The notes beneath the pieces were generated by a model. It did no database searches and had not been told where the DNA came from. It saw only the letters and a program-made list of their open reading frames with translations. From Epiperipatus broadwayi (taxonomy: Eukaryota; Onychophora; Udeonychophora; Euonychophora; Peripatidae): a stretch of 64,000 nt of DNA. A program made the position numbers and the translations under genes. The stretch is taken from assembly GCA_028023455.1 (NCBI GenBank), contig JAQFVV010000458.1, forward strand, positions 62,001 to 126,000, written 5' to 3'. Of this stretch, positions 33,408 through 46,737 are shown piece after piece. Numbering within the stretch: the first letter of the stretch is position 1; each line of letters begins with the position of its first letter.

Positions 33408-36234
33408 ATTTAAAAAAAAAAGACAAAACAATGTAGAAAAATATTAGAGCATCCTATTGATACTGAAGTACTAATTTTGAAAATATTAATATTTCTATAT
33501 ATAACACAATCGTAACAGTTTAGAAAAAAATTGTAACAGAATTTAATTAAGTTATTCTACTTTATAGTTTAGCTATATATATATTCAATTAACAGTACAG
33601 TTCTTATAGCTTGGGGATTATAATCATTAGCAGTTAAATAATAGTTATTTAAAAAAAATCATGCTAATCTATCAAAATTCCAGCACACACTTATCTAGAT
33701 ACTATTGTTGCATTGATAATATGCTTCTTAAATACGTTTGATTTTCTTTTTCAATTGTTAAGCAATTCAGAAAAAAATATGAATTTGAAATAATAAAAAT
33801 TATTAATAAGACACACATGGTCTGTTGTTCTTTCATGATCAAAAAAATACTTAACTATAATTTATATTTATCTTTGATCATCTGCATATGATATATTCAC
33901 AATTATTCTCAAAAACTAACAAAAAATAAAAATGGGCATTTAACAGCATAAACTCATTTATTTTTAGAATTTTTAATAATTCTATTTAAATTATATGATG
34001 TTGTAAAACTGATATTGAATTCTTTTTGTGCATAAATTTTTATTTTTTCTACATCAGATTGAACTGCTCATTTTTATTATGGTTAAATTATCTGTTTATA
34101 TTTTTCAGAACATTTCTATCATATTCTGCATCTCTCTGATCATTAGATTACATTTTTATCAGTTTCTTGTGGAATAATTACATTAATAATATGACAACCA
34201 TGGGATATGATAGATCTATTCTGAATAATATAATGAGAAAATTTAATTGCAATAAGAATAAACATCTCAATACAGAATTAAAAAAAGAAACCTTATATCT
34301 CTATGGAATCTATGCCAGAATTACATAAAAAAAATGTTAGTTTCAGAGTACCATATAATTTAAATAAAATTATTAATTTTAAAAACAAAATTATGGATAG
34401 TCAAAAAGAACAGGCAGTTTAAGTTATTAGATGCTTGAATACTTTTTGCTGCTCTATTTACTTTGTTGAAACATGGGTGAATATATTTACATACATCAAT
34501 ATGTGCAACTATAGAAATGATCAAAGATAAATACAAATTACAGTTCAGTATTCATTGAGCAAAAGAAGACAAAAGGCCACATTTTTATTTCAAACACCAA
34601 AATTTGCAAGGACTGCAATGTTTAAAAAAAAAAAAGCATAGAATATTATTAATTTAAAAAATATATACAATTTTCAATGTCACAATAAAATCCAGATAAG
34701 TGTGCAATGGAATTTTGATATATAAGCATCCTTTCTTTATAGTGACCAACATCACTTGATGTTTAACAGTCTATAATCTATAAGCTATGATTACAGTATG
34801 TGATACTTAGATGGAATTAAATTATAAAGTAATATAAATTAAGTTATGCTGGATATTTTCTAAAGTGTAAAAGATTGTTTTATTACATATAAGAACAGAA
34901 TTATATTTAATATATTATTTAGCGACCAATATCAAATTAAAAGCATTTGTGAAGATAAAAAATAAAATATAGCAAAATATTGTCATATAATCCTATAATT
35001 TTTAATCATACTGTCTACAATTAAAAAATTCTGAACATATATGATTCATTGAAGTTAGTTTTTACAAATAAAAAAAAATATCTAACAATTATAAAATCTA
35101 CATGAAATTCTTCCAAAAATTTCCATGATAGTATCAAATTTTTAAAAAAAAATAAAATCATTGCCATGGCTTTAAAATATACCAAAACTTTGATCCAACA
35201 TTACCATATTTTGTCAGCATTTTTTGTTTCAGAATTAATACCATGTATATAATATTTTTTCCTGGATCCAACTTGAATTCTTGTTTAATCACACTGATCA
35301 CTGACAAACCACAAACCTGATACAACATTTTCTCAAATGAATTGATTTAAAAAAAAATTGAAATGACATAAATCATTTTTATGCTTTATTTTTTGTTTTA
35401 GACCAAGTTAAGATTAGGAAAAACTGTTATTGAGAGTAATGCTTTATCAAGGAGAGTCATAAGTTCTCATTTTTTGAGTTTTAATTCATTTCAAGTGAAT
35501 TCATCTATACTCATGTTCTATTTTATTATGTTTCATTCCTATTATAATGTTTACTTTATTAAATAAAGGAGAAAGAAGACAATGAACTTGGTACTTGTGG
35601 AGAACCATGACAAGATTCATAAAGCACCAATGAAAGTATAAGTTTTCGAAAAGTAGCTAAATCACATCACATAGGTTCACATCATGATAATGATCATGGA
35701 TGCCTTGGAAGATTGTATTTTGGATTGAAACAAATTCTGCACAAAACAAATGTCAATCAAAGATTTATTTTTTTTTAGTAAATAATGTCTTAAAATTTTC
35801 TTAAGATATAAAAAATTATAAACTATAATTCAGATCTTTTTACTTATGTTTCATTATTTATAAACTTGAAAATATCTAATATTTCTACTTTTTATTAATC
35901 TTGGTTTTTAAACATTACATGCAAATACTAATTATTAAAATTATGTATAAACTATCAAAAGCAGTACACAAATCTTTGAAATATTTTGAATTTAAAGTCT
36001 GATTTCTGTTTTACATTTATTACATTGAATAATAATCATGAAATTATTTTTATAATAATGTAATGGTCCTACTGTTTTTTAGCACATACCATTTTTGTTC
36101 TCCATCCCTTTCAAAAATCATAGATCAAGGTTTCATTCTTTCATACACTCATGGAGAAATTTGAAGGATTGCAAGTAATTACTTTTAAAAATAAAAATTG
36201 CAATAAATATTAATGAAATCATATGAGGGAAAAC
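33408..36234. other. AT-rich non-coding stretch, nothing recognised
   Basis: No coding signal or assignable repeat. The (CACAT)n-like stretch at about 35,664-35,676 resembles the LINE tail, but the sequence beside it does not match the LINE 3' end. Confidence 0.6.
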
Positions 36235-36480
36235 CTCAAAAGTACTCGGCCCATTTAATTGTTTTGGTTTTTGCAGCTTCTTCGTCAGCGGGTAAATTGC
36301 TTTTATATGCTACTATCAAGAATCATAAATGGGTTCTACAAAATGAGATTAGAGAATTTAGAACTATAGCAATCAAATTTTAACAATCTCCAAATATTCT
36401 CATAGATAAATTGGACTCGACAATTGTTAAACCAAGATCTGGATCCTTTATTTCTATAATAGGGGGAAAACACTGATATT
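36235..36480. other. Unassigned segment of higher G+C, possible transposon relic
   Basis: It holds AAAGTACTCGGCCCATTTAA, TCTTCGTCAGCGGG and GGATCCTTTATTTCTATAAT, unlike the surroundings. Read on the minus strand, part gives a short protein-like phrase (NLPADEEAAKT, then KWAEYF and a stop) that might be a transposase remnant. I could not match it to a family. Confidence 0.3.
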
Positions 36481-39400
36481 TTTTTGTATGGATGAAGTAT
36501 CATTAGTTATCAAATTTACTTTAATAACAAAATTAACTATGGTTCAGCTTTAATTCAGAAATGGATTTAAATAATTAAAATAGCAAATAAATACATATTC
36601 AATGTTAACATTTTGGAGATTGCAGAGTTTAATTTTTGTATACCTGACATTTTGGCGTGTAGAAAAAGTTTTTCCAACAAAAAAGTGCCTTCTATATCTT
36701 CAGTTTCTGTTGTTTTACAACTAGATTAAATATTTTGGAAAAAATAAAAGAAATTATAATCTAAAAAGAGTTTTGTTAATCAAAAATAAAAAGTATCAAT
36801 TTAAGTCCAAGAAATCAAAAAAGCAAGAGGCCAATAAAAATCCTTGAGTGGAATTCAACTATCAACTGCATTAAGAAATTAAAATATTTAATTTAAAATA
36901 ATTCTTGCTTATTTATTTATATATTTTTGTTTTCTATCCTTTTTCAATACTTAGTTTCAATTTTCCATTATATATATATATTTTATTTTAAAATAAAGAT
37001 TAGTTGCTTATATTATTTGGTATTTAAGAAAAAATCAACTATCACCTCCAATAAATAACCACAACCATCTTTAATATTATCTGTCCATAATTTATAAATA
37101 TATTGTGTGGAAAAACTAAAAAAAAGATGCTTTACAAAAAGATTAAAAAATGTCAATTAAAGCATTAAACAAATGTCTATAAAAAACGTGATCTTTTTTT
37201 AGAATTAGATGAGTTATGCAACATACACATTATCCAATTAATACTTTAAATCATTTTGTTTCAAAACACTGGAATTTATGAGGAAATAGTCCTTTACTAC
37301 TGTTAAAAGATCAAACTCATACTACATATTTAATTTAATCTTTGCAAAAAAAAAAAAAAAAAGCTAAATATGAATTTTATAGACCAAATTTCTGTATTTT
37401 TAAAAAATTTTAAATAAAAAGCTAAAGTTTCTTTTATTGTATGACATGAAACATAATAAAAATGTTTGAGCCCATTTTTCTAAAACTGATCTATGAAAGA
37501 TGCCATGGATGTAGTTGTTAAAATCACTCAGTAAACAAATTTAATGCTAAGAATTATTGCTGCTGTTCTCAGTGGTTGGGACATAACAGAATTTTATAAA
37601 AATTTATTCTATTTTTACTTCAAATTCAGATCATGACTATAAAATATTCAATAATTAGTAATAAAAAATGACAAGGTGATTTATTTTCACACTGATATTG
37701 TAATGTATATAAAACAAGTTAAAATTTAATTACCAAAAAAATATACACAGATAATTCTTTTGTGATATAGCTAGATATATGAGAACTTACATACAGTTGA
37801 ATTTTTCATTAGGTAAATCAATAATAATGCTTTTACATACTTTTAATTGCAATTGACAACCATATGTAAATTGGCTTCAAAAACTACAAGAAAAATTTAA
37901 AAAAATATAAGTTTGCTAATATGGATATATTTAGAGATGTTTTTCAATTTATGAAATGTCTCAGTGAATTCACAGAGAGTATGTGATTTAACATGGGCAA
38001 TATGATTTTACAACTGATATGCTTTTCCTGTGAAAAAAAAACTGATTTTGTCAATATAGTTGTGAATAATAAAAAATATATAATTTTTTGGTACAATTAT
38101 TGAACAACTTTTAACTACGTTCTCAATAATATGGATATGCAGATCTAATTTTTTAACTAAAAATTTTATAAAATTTAAATACAGATCAATTTTTCTGAAT
38201 ATTTAACTAGCAAATGAAAATCAATTATAGGAATAAATACTATAATATTTTTCAAAAACTGATTGCAATAAATAAACAAAAAAGAAAAAAAAAATCTGGT
38301 TAAAAATACTGATTGCATGTCAATAGCAGTATGGATATATTAGACTAAATATATTATTTAAAATTATATATATATATATGAGATTCACATAATATTTCTA
38401 TAGGTCTAGAATATAAAATTAAATTGGTTAATTTTCTTTTTAGAGAAAGAAAACAAATTTTTACTACTCTCTGCATATGAATATATTTGTATATGTATGT
38501 ATGGTCTCAAAAAACCTCTAATGTATATCAGTTCTAAATACATTATTAGTAAGAGTACACTTAACAAATAGAAAACAATTGTATTAATCAAATTAGAGGT
38601 TACTGTTTCTGATTAACTGCTTAAAAAAAAAAAAATGGCAATACTGAGTTCATAAAAACTGGGACTAAATTAATCTACTTTTCTATATGAACATATAAAT
38701 ATCAGATAAAGATACAATGCAGTGAAAACCTGGTTAGAAATTTTAAATGACATAACAATTTTTAAAATTTACACATTCTTAAAGAATAGAATTTTACATT
38801 TCACTATGCTTAAATATTTATAACATACATATATATATATACATACATCATGTATTGATTATTTAAATATTTTAATGGATAAATTGATATATATTGTGGT
38901 AATATAGATAGACAATTATGGGATAGTTTGATATTAAAAGTTACCTTAAATCCAAATAAAGAGACAGATCAAATAATTTTAAAACTACAAAATAAAAGTA
39001 ATAAAAACAGGAGATTCTCTCAACTGATGATGTATATTTTGTTAAAACAGAGAATGTAATTTAAATAAAATAAAATAAAGTAATAAATAATATTTTCTTT
39101 ATACAAGTGAATTACTAAAATGAAAATGTTTATAAAACTATGCCACCTTAAAAGTTCTATGCATAGTTGTAAAAAAATTGCCTGAATTCTTTAGTCACTA
39201 AATAACAGCATAGGGGGTCATTTGATGGAGAATGCATATTTGTAAGTAAAGATTGTATACAATTCAAATTAAATAGTTTAAATATGAGTTTCCAAAAGTC
39301 AGAAATATATTTATATACTTAAAAATATTTTATAAATCCATTTAATAGTTTAATTAAAGCTAAATCCCATAATATAATGTTGAATGAAAAAATTGATTAA

Positions 39401-39963
39401 TGGTAATTTCCAGATTAAAGTTAGAACAAAAACAGGATAAATAGCTGATTAGTATTAACTATCAGATAAAGTAAAACAAGAACAAAGAAAGAAAAATAGC
39501 AAAAAAGAAAATAAGTTGAGGTTGATGGGAAGATATGTTCTCATTGTGTGTTGGCAATGGCTGTATATACTGGATAAGAAAAGAAGAAAAAGATGTGGGC
39601 TAAGAGTCAAGGCATGCAGAAAGAATATCATGCAGTTGATAAAATCAAGAAATGCTTCAAAAGTAGGAAAGTTCCAAGACATTGTAGCTGTTTTCTGCCT
39701 CTTACCACCCTAAGTCTGTGATAAAAATTTCTCTTTTAAAAAATATGATTGTAAAAAAGTATTTTTCAGTAAATAACTATTTTCTAAATGCCCACAGTTA
39801 CATAGCTTGCCTAGTGAAGGAGATTACTGACACTAAAGAGAAGCTTATCCAAATCAACCAACATATATAACCTTAAACGATATTAAAAACACGAATGACT
39901 TAAAATTATTATTTTTTTTAAGTTGCCAATGAAGACATAAAGATAAACCTATAATAGTAATCT
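36481..39963. other. AT-rich non-coding stretch, nothing recognised
   Basis: No gene, RNA or repeat assigned. A piece of slightly higher G+C at about 39,516-39,713 is open on both strands for 65-75 codons with basic residues, but shows no motif I can name. (TA)n tracts occur at 36,973 and 38,370. Confidence 0.55.
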
Positions 39964-40020
39964 TAATACTAATATTCCACTCTTCTTACACTTTAAAGCA
40001 AGAGTGGAATGTTGGTATTA
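39964..40020. repeat. Imperfect 57-base hairpin (21-bp arms, 15-base loop)
   Basis: The left arm TAATACTAATATTCCACTCTT pairs with 40,000-40,020 over 21 positions with two G-T-type mismatches. The loop is CTTACACTTTAAAGC. Size and shape resemble a microRNA precursor or a tiny foldback element. No second copy was noticed. Confidence 0.7.
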
Positions 40021-41351
40021 TATGTTATATAAAAAAGCAAAACTAAGAAAGAAAGAGGAAGAGAATAAATTGAAGATTATATTACAATAGTAATCTTACT
40101 GAGTTATTAAATAAGCCATAATAAAATCTTTTAAATTCTATACACATGTAAATAAGAAGCCTCAATAAAAAAAAAATAAATTAGGATATTTTGTTATAAC
40201 TATTTTTTTTATGTGTAAGCATTGTCTAATGTTTTTTGTTTATAAATACTATTATTATATGATACATAGACATTTAATGTGGATAGTTACTTATATTTAA
40301 TCATTATTAATTTTTGTTTTTATTATTTTATCAATAAATTAATAATCCTTATATTGAATGTGAATATATTGGAAAGATTTTGATAAACAGACGGGAGATT
40401 AAAATGTGCTTTAAAAAGCGTTATAATGATATATAAATATCTAATTTTCAAACTCATCAATTGAGAATGTCTTAAACATACTTTTCTTGTTATTTAACTT
40501 TAGTTATCTGTGCCATTCTTAACTTGTCAGTCTCATTCCAAATGTGTACATCCCAATTCATTACAGATCTTGAGCAATCATATTCTGAGCTGGGGAAGGC
40601 TGATATATTATCAGTGAAAATTGTTGTCAGAAGGTAATGTATCGATAGATATATTTTTTCAGACAAGAAATTGGTGTGAAGTTAGGGGATAGTAGTTCAA
40701 ATTCCATATATAAAAACAAAATAGATACTTATGGATGAAAGTTAACTGCAACCCTGACATAATTTGACAAATGATGACCAAAAAAAAAAAAAAATAATCT
40801 GGATATCTTATACAAAGCAGATATGTAAGTGATATATGATTTATCACCATCACCAATATCAATCTTAATTATACTTAATTAGGAAAATGTTAATTTGATT
40901 AATCTTCATTAAATGATGCAAAAATTAGTGATAAATGGATGCCATATCATGCAAAAGATATTCATGAGTATGTAAATATATGAGTCATCAATGGAGTTCC
41001 TGATATAATAAATAAATAGAAATAAAAAAAATTAAAGAATTTTTATTATTGAAAATTTATTATTCTGAAGCAATTAACTTATTTAAGTTCTTTTAATATT
41101 AAGGGTGGATGGAAAGTAAATACATTTGTGGATAATGTTTAATATAAATATGGTGTTGTTTTGTAGTTCTTTACACTTGAGAAGTTGTATTTTTGATTTT
41201 ATTTTCTTGGCGAGTCTGGCTGAGTTTTGGATTTGGGGTAATTTTAATTATTTATTGATGAGTTTAGCTTTATGTTTGTAATGTTTAAATGATTCTATAT
41301 TATAACGTTTTTTGCATTTTGCTAGATTCTGTTAGGCCTTCTTTTACTCAC
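40021..41351. other. AT-rich non-coding stretch, nothing recognised
   Basis: No gene or assignable repeat seen. A 12-A run and several short T runs occur. A minus-strand GTGAGTAAAAG at about 41,341-41,351 has splice-donor form but no exon evidence on its own. Confidence 0.5.
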
Positions 41352-42018
41352 CGTAAATTTAGTGAAAGTTAATCAAGCTATGAATACAGAAAATGCAAAT
41401 AAATCGTTCATATTTCTATAAAACATAGCTATATTTCTTGATTAACTGGCCTACCAATTTCAACTTATTCTAACAGCAGAATAAGCTTTTTATTTATTTT
41501 TATAAGGGTGCCAGGATTCATATAAGACTCCGCAGAAATCCTTCGCATTGCACATTGTAAATTAAAAGGAAAATGATTTTTTTTTAAAAAAACTGGGTCA
41601 TAGTTTACCGTAGCTAAGGTTATTATTATTATCATTTTTTTTTTTTTTTTGATAATATTATTCCCGGGCTTAATCAACAAATATTGGCAAAAGTAAATTA
41701 TACACTCAAATCCTAACAAACTAATATTAATAAATTTAATAACTATCATTAATATCGCACAATGAATAGTTGATATAAGAAATAAATATTTTTATTCTAA
41801 CAAAGTAAAATATTAAAAACACATTATTAATTAATAGGAAAAAATACACGCATGCTAATCCAGACATGAACAGTTTCACCATTAAAATTCACTTCCAAAT
41901 TTCTTCTAGAAAGTTCTTTAAAATGAAAGTCTCTTGAATGAGAAAATTAATGTCTCTATCAGATTTATATTATAAGCTTAATTTTAGTCACAATCGGGAG
42001 TAATTAGTCATAGCTTAC

Positions 42019-42330
42019 CTGTATGTTTAGCAAATTTACGAAGATTGTTGATTACCATGCATAGTTTTTCATGACCTGATTCTAAAGGTTAGTCACGAAA
42101 GTTTTTCTGGGGTTGACGGTCTTCATGATGAACAATGTCAAAAGCTTTGATTCACTCCAGCATGAAAAATTATTTCAACATAGAGTAGTCCTGGATTTCG
42201 TGATCCAGGACCAGCCAAAAAAAAAAACAGACAAGACTTTGATCACACTGGTATTCTTTCTTTTGTACTAGAGGTCCAGTTTTCAGACTTCTGCGCATAT
42301 TTTCTTTTGTCCTTTTATCAACATATAAGA
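42019..42330 (-). other. Candidate exon or exon-derived pseudogene with splice donor
   Basis: On the minus strand, CAG followed by GTAAGC at 42,013-42,021 is a textbook 5' splice site. The bases upstream of it (42,019 to about 42,170) stay in one frame apart from two stops and read protein-like phrases (HHEDRQPQKNF, then after a stop SGHEKLCMVINNLRKFAKHT). An ATG inside the last piece could start a short coding segment. Further upstream a 9-bp-arm palindrome (GTCCTGGAT ... ATCCAGGAC, about 42,189-42,212) is present. I do not recognise the protein. This could be a host exon, an unprocessed pseudogene or chance. Confidence 0.25.
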
Positions 42331-43050
42331 TAATAATCTTGTACATTCTTTTTTAAATTTAAGTTACAAACTCTTTTTTTTAAATATAATTCCGTCATCT
42401 TTAATCAGAGTTAGAAAGATTTTACTAATTGAAATCTGCGTGTGGAATTCTTTCTTTTCTTTAGTTTATCTGAATTAGTAATCTGAGTGTCTTTTATTCT
42501 TTCCAATTTTAACTTTTATTTTTAATTACATAAAAAAAAAAAATATGATCAAAAAATGTAACTTTCATTGTATGTTTTAAAAAAAAAATTATCAACTAAA
42601 AAAAAATTTTAATTGCATCTTTACTAAGATCGCTGAATTTACTTTTTCTTTTAGCTTTTAGCAAATGCCAATATATTTGTACCATATATAAATAAACAGT
42701 ACAATATATTGTAACGATATATAAATATGTCGTTACATTAATTTAAAAGAAAAACAAAGTTCGCAAATAAAAATAAATGTATTAAAAATCTATAAAAAAA
42801 CTAAACGCTAAAATTAAAATGTTGTTAAATATATATATTCGCACAGATGCTAAACTTTAAGAATATTTTTTTTTATATAAATAAAAAAAGGTATTTGAAC
42901 GTATTTTTTTTTTTGATAAAAAAATACAAGAGTTAAATATTAAAATATTTAATATAAGTTAAAATAAAAACAGGTATTAATTAATTCCTGTAATCTATAA
43001 ATGGAAATGATTGTTTATTATTTGAAAAACAAGCTAGCCCTCAAGGCTCT
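42331..43050. other. AT-rich spacer, nothing recognised
   Basis: Homopolymer-rich sequence between the candidate minus-strand exon and the promoter-like segment. Confidence 0.5.
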
Positions 43051-44745
43051 TATGTAATTAAAGGGTCAGATGGAAATTAGATAAGAGAAATTAGCTTGAC
43101 CAATGGAAGCACCAAGCCTTGGCTCGGACCCTAACGAAAGTGATGGATTGGTGACGTTTTGTTGTTTGAATCCGTGTGGATAATATAAAAAGGAGAAATA
43201 TTGAGTATTGGGCAGTTCCAGCTGTTGGTTTTTTGAGAGTGGTGATAGAGACGCACATATCACACACTCTCTCTCTATTTTAAAAAATGAACTGATTGTG
43301 ATACGAAATGAACCAGCTAATGCTACCTCCGGAACATCTGACCGGGTTTCAAACAAGGACTCCGTGGAAAAACAAGAACCTGGACTCTTCTTCCGTAAGC
43401 TATTAACAATGAACTTAAAAAATTTTAAATAATTAAGAACTTTCGTGCAAGCAATTTAAATGTTAAAATGGAATTTCTATCTGATCTTTAAGTTTAAAAT
43501 CAATTGATGTTTAATTTTATATGTTTGTTATTGATAAAAAATCATTTCCATTCATTTTAATTGTATAAATTATTTATTGTTTAAATTTTAAATGCATAAA
43601 GTTTAAAGTTGGGTATAGACATTGCATAGATTCGTTAGCGGTTGATGATGTTGAGATTTTCACAGTCGATTAGAATGTATAGGTCAACGATGTTAATGCA
43701 GGCACCTTATGGTGAGTGCCATGGGTTTTGTGTATTCCCTTTTTGCAATTGACGTTATCGATGATTTTGTATTTTTATCGATTGTGTTTAATTTGGATGT
43801 TTTTGACCGTGGAATCTGTGCAGCCGATCTATACTTAACATTTTAAAACAAATTGTATAAAAGTTATCTGTGCGAACATATCTAAATGATAAATTTAAGT
43901 CGGGCGTGAACGGCTATATAGTTTTGTAAGGTTATATTAAGGGAGGGTAATCATAGGTTATTTGTTTCGTGGTTGAATTGGCTCAATGGTTTCGATATAT
44001 TTGTGTAGGTAGTAAATGTAGCAGGAGATCCGCCACGTGCAGGATTACATATATACGCCGCACACCCTCTGTTGCCTATGGAATTGGATAGTAAGACGCA
44101 AGACGCAATCCATTCCTATGGAGTTTTATGTTTATTGTTCTACTCGCCATCAGAAGTAGCATTCCTGGTGGTGGAGAGCAACAATGTCTTCTCATTATAC
44201 TGTTCAGATGTGCATTCCTGACAGTATAGTCTATTTAGTGCCGTTGTATTTTCATGCTACATTGAATACATAAATGTATCGGATGATTGGCGTCAGTTTG
44301 ACTTTGAACTTTTAGCCTAGGGTTAAATAAGGGAAGAATATTGTCTTTTCAAATACAGATCTATGTAGCCTATTCATACCCGACCCTCTAAATAAAATAT
44401 TAAACATTATAGCAAGCTATTTTAAATGTAAAATTAAAAATTAAGATAAAAATCTAAATGTTAAACTTATTCCTCGAGTTTAGAATGATTTTATATGTGC
44501 GTAAATAAATATTTTTCTGTGTTAATTTCTGGCAGTGGCTTTTATTATTTTTTTATATTTATATCTAAGGTTATATATTTTATTATCTCTGCGTCTCCAC
44601 TGAGCTAGTGACAATGGGCTAACGATCTAAATATGTAAATAAAGTGGAATCCTAACAGCGCGTATCTGCCTACTTTATAAATTTTTCTAGGCTCAAATGC
44701 CTAGATGGTGCCCTTGGTAGTGCGGTGCGGTGCGATGCGATCTCC
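43051..44745 (+). promoter_or_regulatory. CpG-richer, promoter-like segment (host promoter or solo LTR)
   Basis: G+C and CpG rise well above the surroundings. CCAAT at about 43,100, an ATTGG and TGACGT at 43,146-43,158, TATAAAAAGG at 43,184-43,193 and an initiator-like GCAGTTC with its A at 43,214 are spaced as in a core promoter, with TATA 30 bases before the A. A consensus splice donor (CC-GTAAGC) lies at about 43,394-43,401, so 43,214-43,395 could be a 5' untranslated first exon. No convincing ATG frame starts in it. A retrotransposon LTR is the main alternative, but I found no matching ends or second copy. Confidence 0.4.
44686..44740. repeat. Small palindrome followed by GTGCG tandem repeats
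   Basis: TCTAGGC and GCCTAGA pair around a 6-base loop (44,686-44,705). The segment at 44,720-44,740 is built of GTGCG units drifting to ATGCG, the most CpG-dense spot in the window. Confidence 0.75.
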
Positions 44746-45597
44746 CACTTCGTTTGGATCGTTATAATATGTATATATCAACTTTTTTCTTAATAGTTTT
44801 ATCTATGGAGAAAACAACAATTAAAATTTTTCATTCATTTCTAGATGATAGTGCTTTCTTAACAAATACAAGCAGCATCATGCAAACGTCACTCATTCTT
44901 AATGTTTATAATTTCTTTTTTTGTTTCATATTAATGGAAAAAGCCAGTAGAATACATACTCGTGAATTACATCACTTTTTCTTTTTTTTCTCTCTTTTGA
45001 AAGGTATGTGCCATGTTTTTTCATGACAAAATTTGAATTTTCTTATGAATTTTTATCTAAATAGTAACATATAATTATTATTTTTTTATCTATGCTCATT
45101 TGATTTTACGATGAAAAGACAATTCATTTCTAATTTCTAGGCCCTGAAATTCCAAAGATATTTTATCATCTAGCAATTCTAATTTCATATAATGTGAAGA
45201 TAATTTCTTTAGCAATGATAAAATGAAGGAAGGATAATCAATCTGTACTTACAAAAGCTAATGGCATACTAGGCTCTTCATCTGGACAATTTCCAATGAT
45301 TCCAGTCAGGAATTTCTCAAATAAAATAAGTAGTAAATTTTATATATTTTTTATTAACTTTTCATTTAAAACTTTTGGTTATAAAAATATGTAAAAAAAA
45401 ATAACATAAAGCAGAATTATAAAGACCAGTGTAATACAATTTAAAGTTGTATAACAATCACTAAATTTACTGGTTGTAATACAATGTGACTATCATTACT
45501 CAAAACTGGAGATTTGAGAGTTAAAATAATGGGTTTGTGCATATAGCCATAAGGAACACGAGAACCATAAGGAGTTTTACAATTTTAAAATTGCAAC

Positions 45598-45800
45598 TTT
45601 TTTTCTTGCCCGGGGTTGGATCCTCAAACCTGTTTTTTCACTTTTTTAAAATTTTTATAAAAAATTTTTTTTTTTTAAAAAAAAAAAAAAAAAGATGTTT
45701 GTTTTTTTTTTTTTAGAATCTTTAACAAAAAAAAAAAAAAGGGGGTGTGTTTTTTTTTTTTTTTAAATATTATATAAAAAAAAAATATTTTTTAAAATTT
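45598..45800. repeat. Homopolymer block, possibly a decayed SINE with expanded tail
   Basis: T and A runs of 10-17 bases follow one another. At the left edge CCCGGGGTTGGATCCTC contains a B-box-like GGTTGGATCC, so a tRNA-derived element may have seeded the runs. Misassembly in low-complexity reads is also possible. Confidence 0.4.
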
Positions 45801-46683
45801 TCCACCTCACTTAGCTTCTGCAGAAATGTTTATTGATGTGCAAACTCCATCCAACAACTTTTTATGCAATTGCTTCAATTTTGTGATCAGAAGAGGATGA
45901 ATCATAAATTATTCTGTTGAATAAATTATACCTGGGCAATTTTATTTATATGTTTATTCTTTTCCTATATGGTTACAATAACATTTTATTATTGTAAGCA
46001 ATCATTTTGTAGAAATTACTTGCTTTTACATTTTTTCTAACAAAATAGAACCTTTTTCACAATGTGAAAGGTAACACAGATAATAAAAAAAACTTTGTTA
46101 TCAATATTTTACATTGTACTAAATATAAAACCTTTTCCCTTTAATGATATAATGTATAGAATCTGAACCATTCATTTCTGATATTTTCTCTTCATTCAAT
46201 ATATGCAGACATGCAAGAAAACATCTCTTATGTGGGTTTCTTGGAAAAATGAAAGGTATCAATGAGTATATTTTCCTATACTTACATTAATGGACTGTCA
46301 TAGATAAGTCATGTTATATATCATTTTACTGGAAATTTTATGAAGAATGCAATGAACTTGTTAATAAAAAATTAATAATTTAAATCTATCTATTAAAAAA
46401 TATTAAAATCTTTTTAATTTCAAAAGTGTAATGACAATATTTTTTCAGTTTTATTACATTCCTTGATATATTATCTTTCTGATAACATAAACTAGATGAT
46501 TGTTCCATAATTCTAAGTGAAGTTATTTTAAAAATTACCATATAACAATTTTCCAAAAATCCATTATGACATTTTTTTCAGCTAAATGGGTTAATGAGGG
46601 AGAAAATCTATATTGTAAATATAATAAACATTAAATGATTTCACATGATTATGATATAAAGATTCATTTATCACAGATACCAC

Positions 46684-46737
46684 TAATGTGATATAAAATA
46701 TTCAATCTATATTGATTGAATATTTTATATCATATTA
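46684..46737. repeat. 54-bp palindrome (24-bp arms, one mismatch)
   Basis: The arm TAATGTGATATAAAATATTC plus AATC pairs with GATTGAATATTTTATATCAT plus ATTA around TATATT. It is potentially cruciform-forming and nearly perfect. Confidence 0.88.

Noticed and set aside
35644-35690. CACATCACAT-like stretch as a fourth LINE tail
   Set aside because: The adjacent sequence does not match the LINE 3' UTR (no AAGGAGAAG block).
39455-39713. Overlapping frames on both strands (65-75 codons), basic on plus strand
   Set aside because: I considered a Harbinger-like or host fragment, but no motif matched well enough to name.
39964-40020. miR-1 gene
   Set aside because: Only the 7-base seed matches; the rest of the very conserved miR-1 sequence is absent.
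43208-43432. 74-codon plus frame over the promoter-like segment
   Set aside because: It starts at TTG, not ATG, and spans the proposed splice donor; more likely untranslated.
43051-44745. Solo LTR call
   Set aside because: Looked for TG/CA ends with 4-6-base target duplications around this segment and found none convincing, so it is left as promoter-like with the LTR as alternative.
44730-45026. 98-codon plus frame
   Set aside because: No ATG context or motif of note; hydrophobic run from T-rich DNA.
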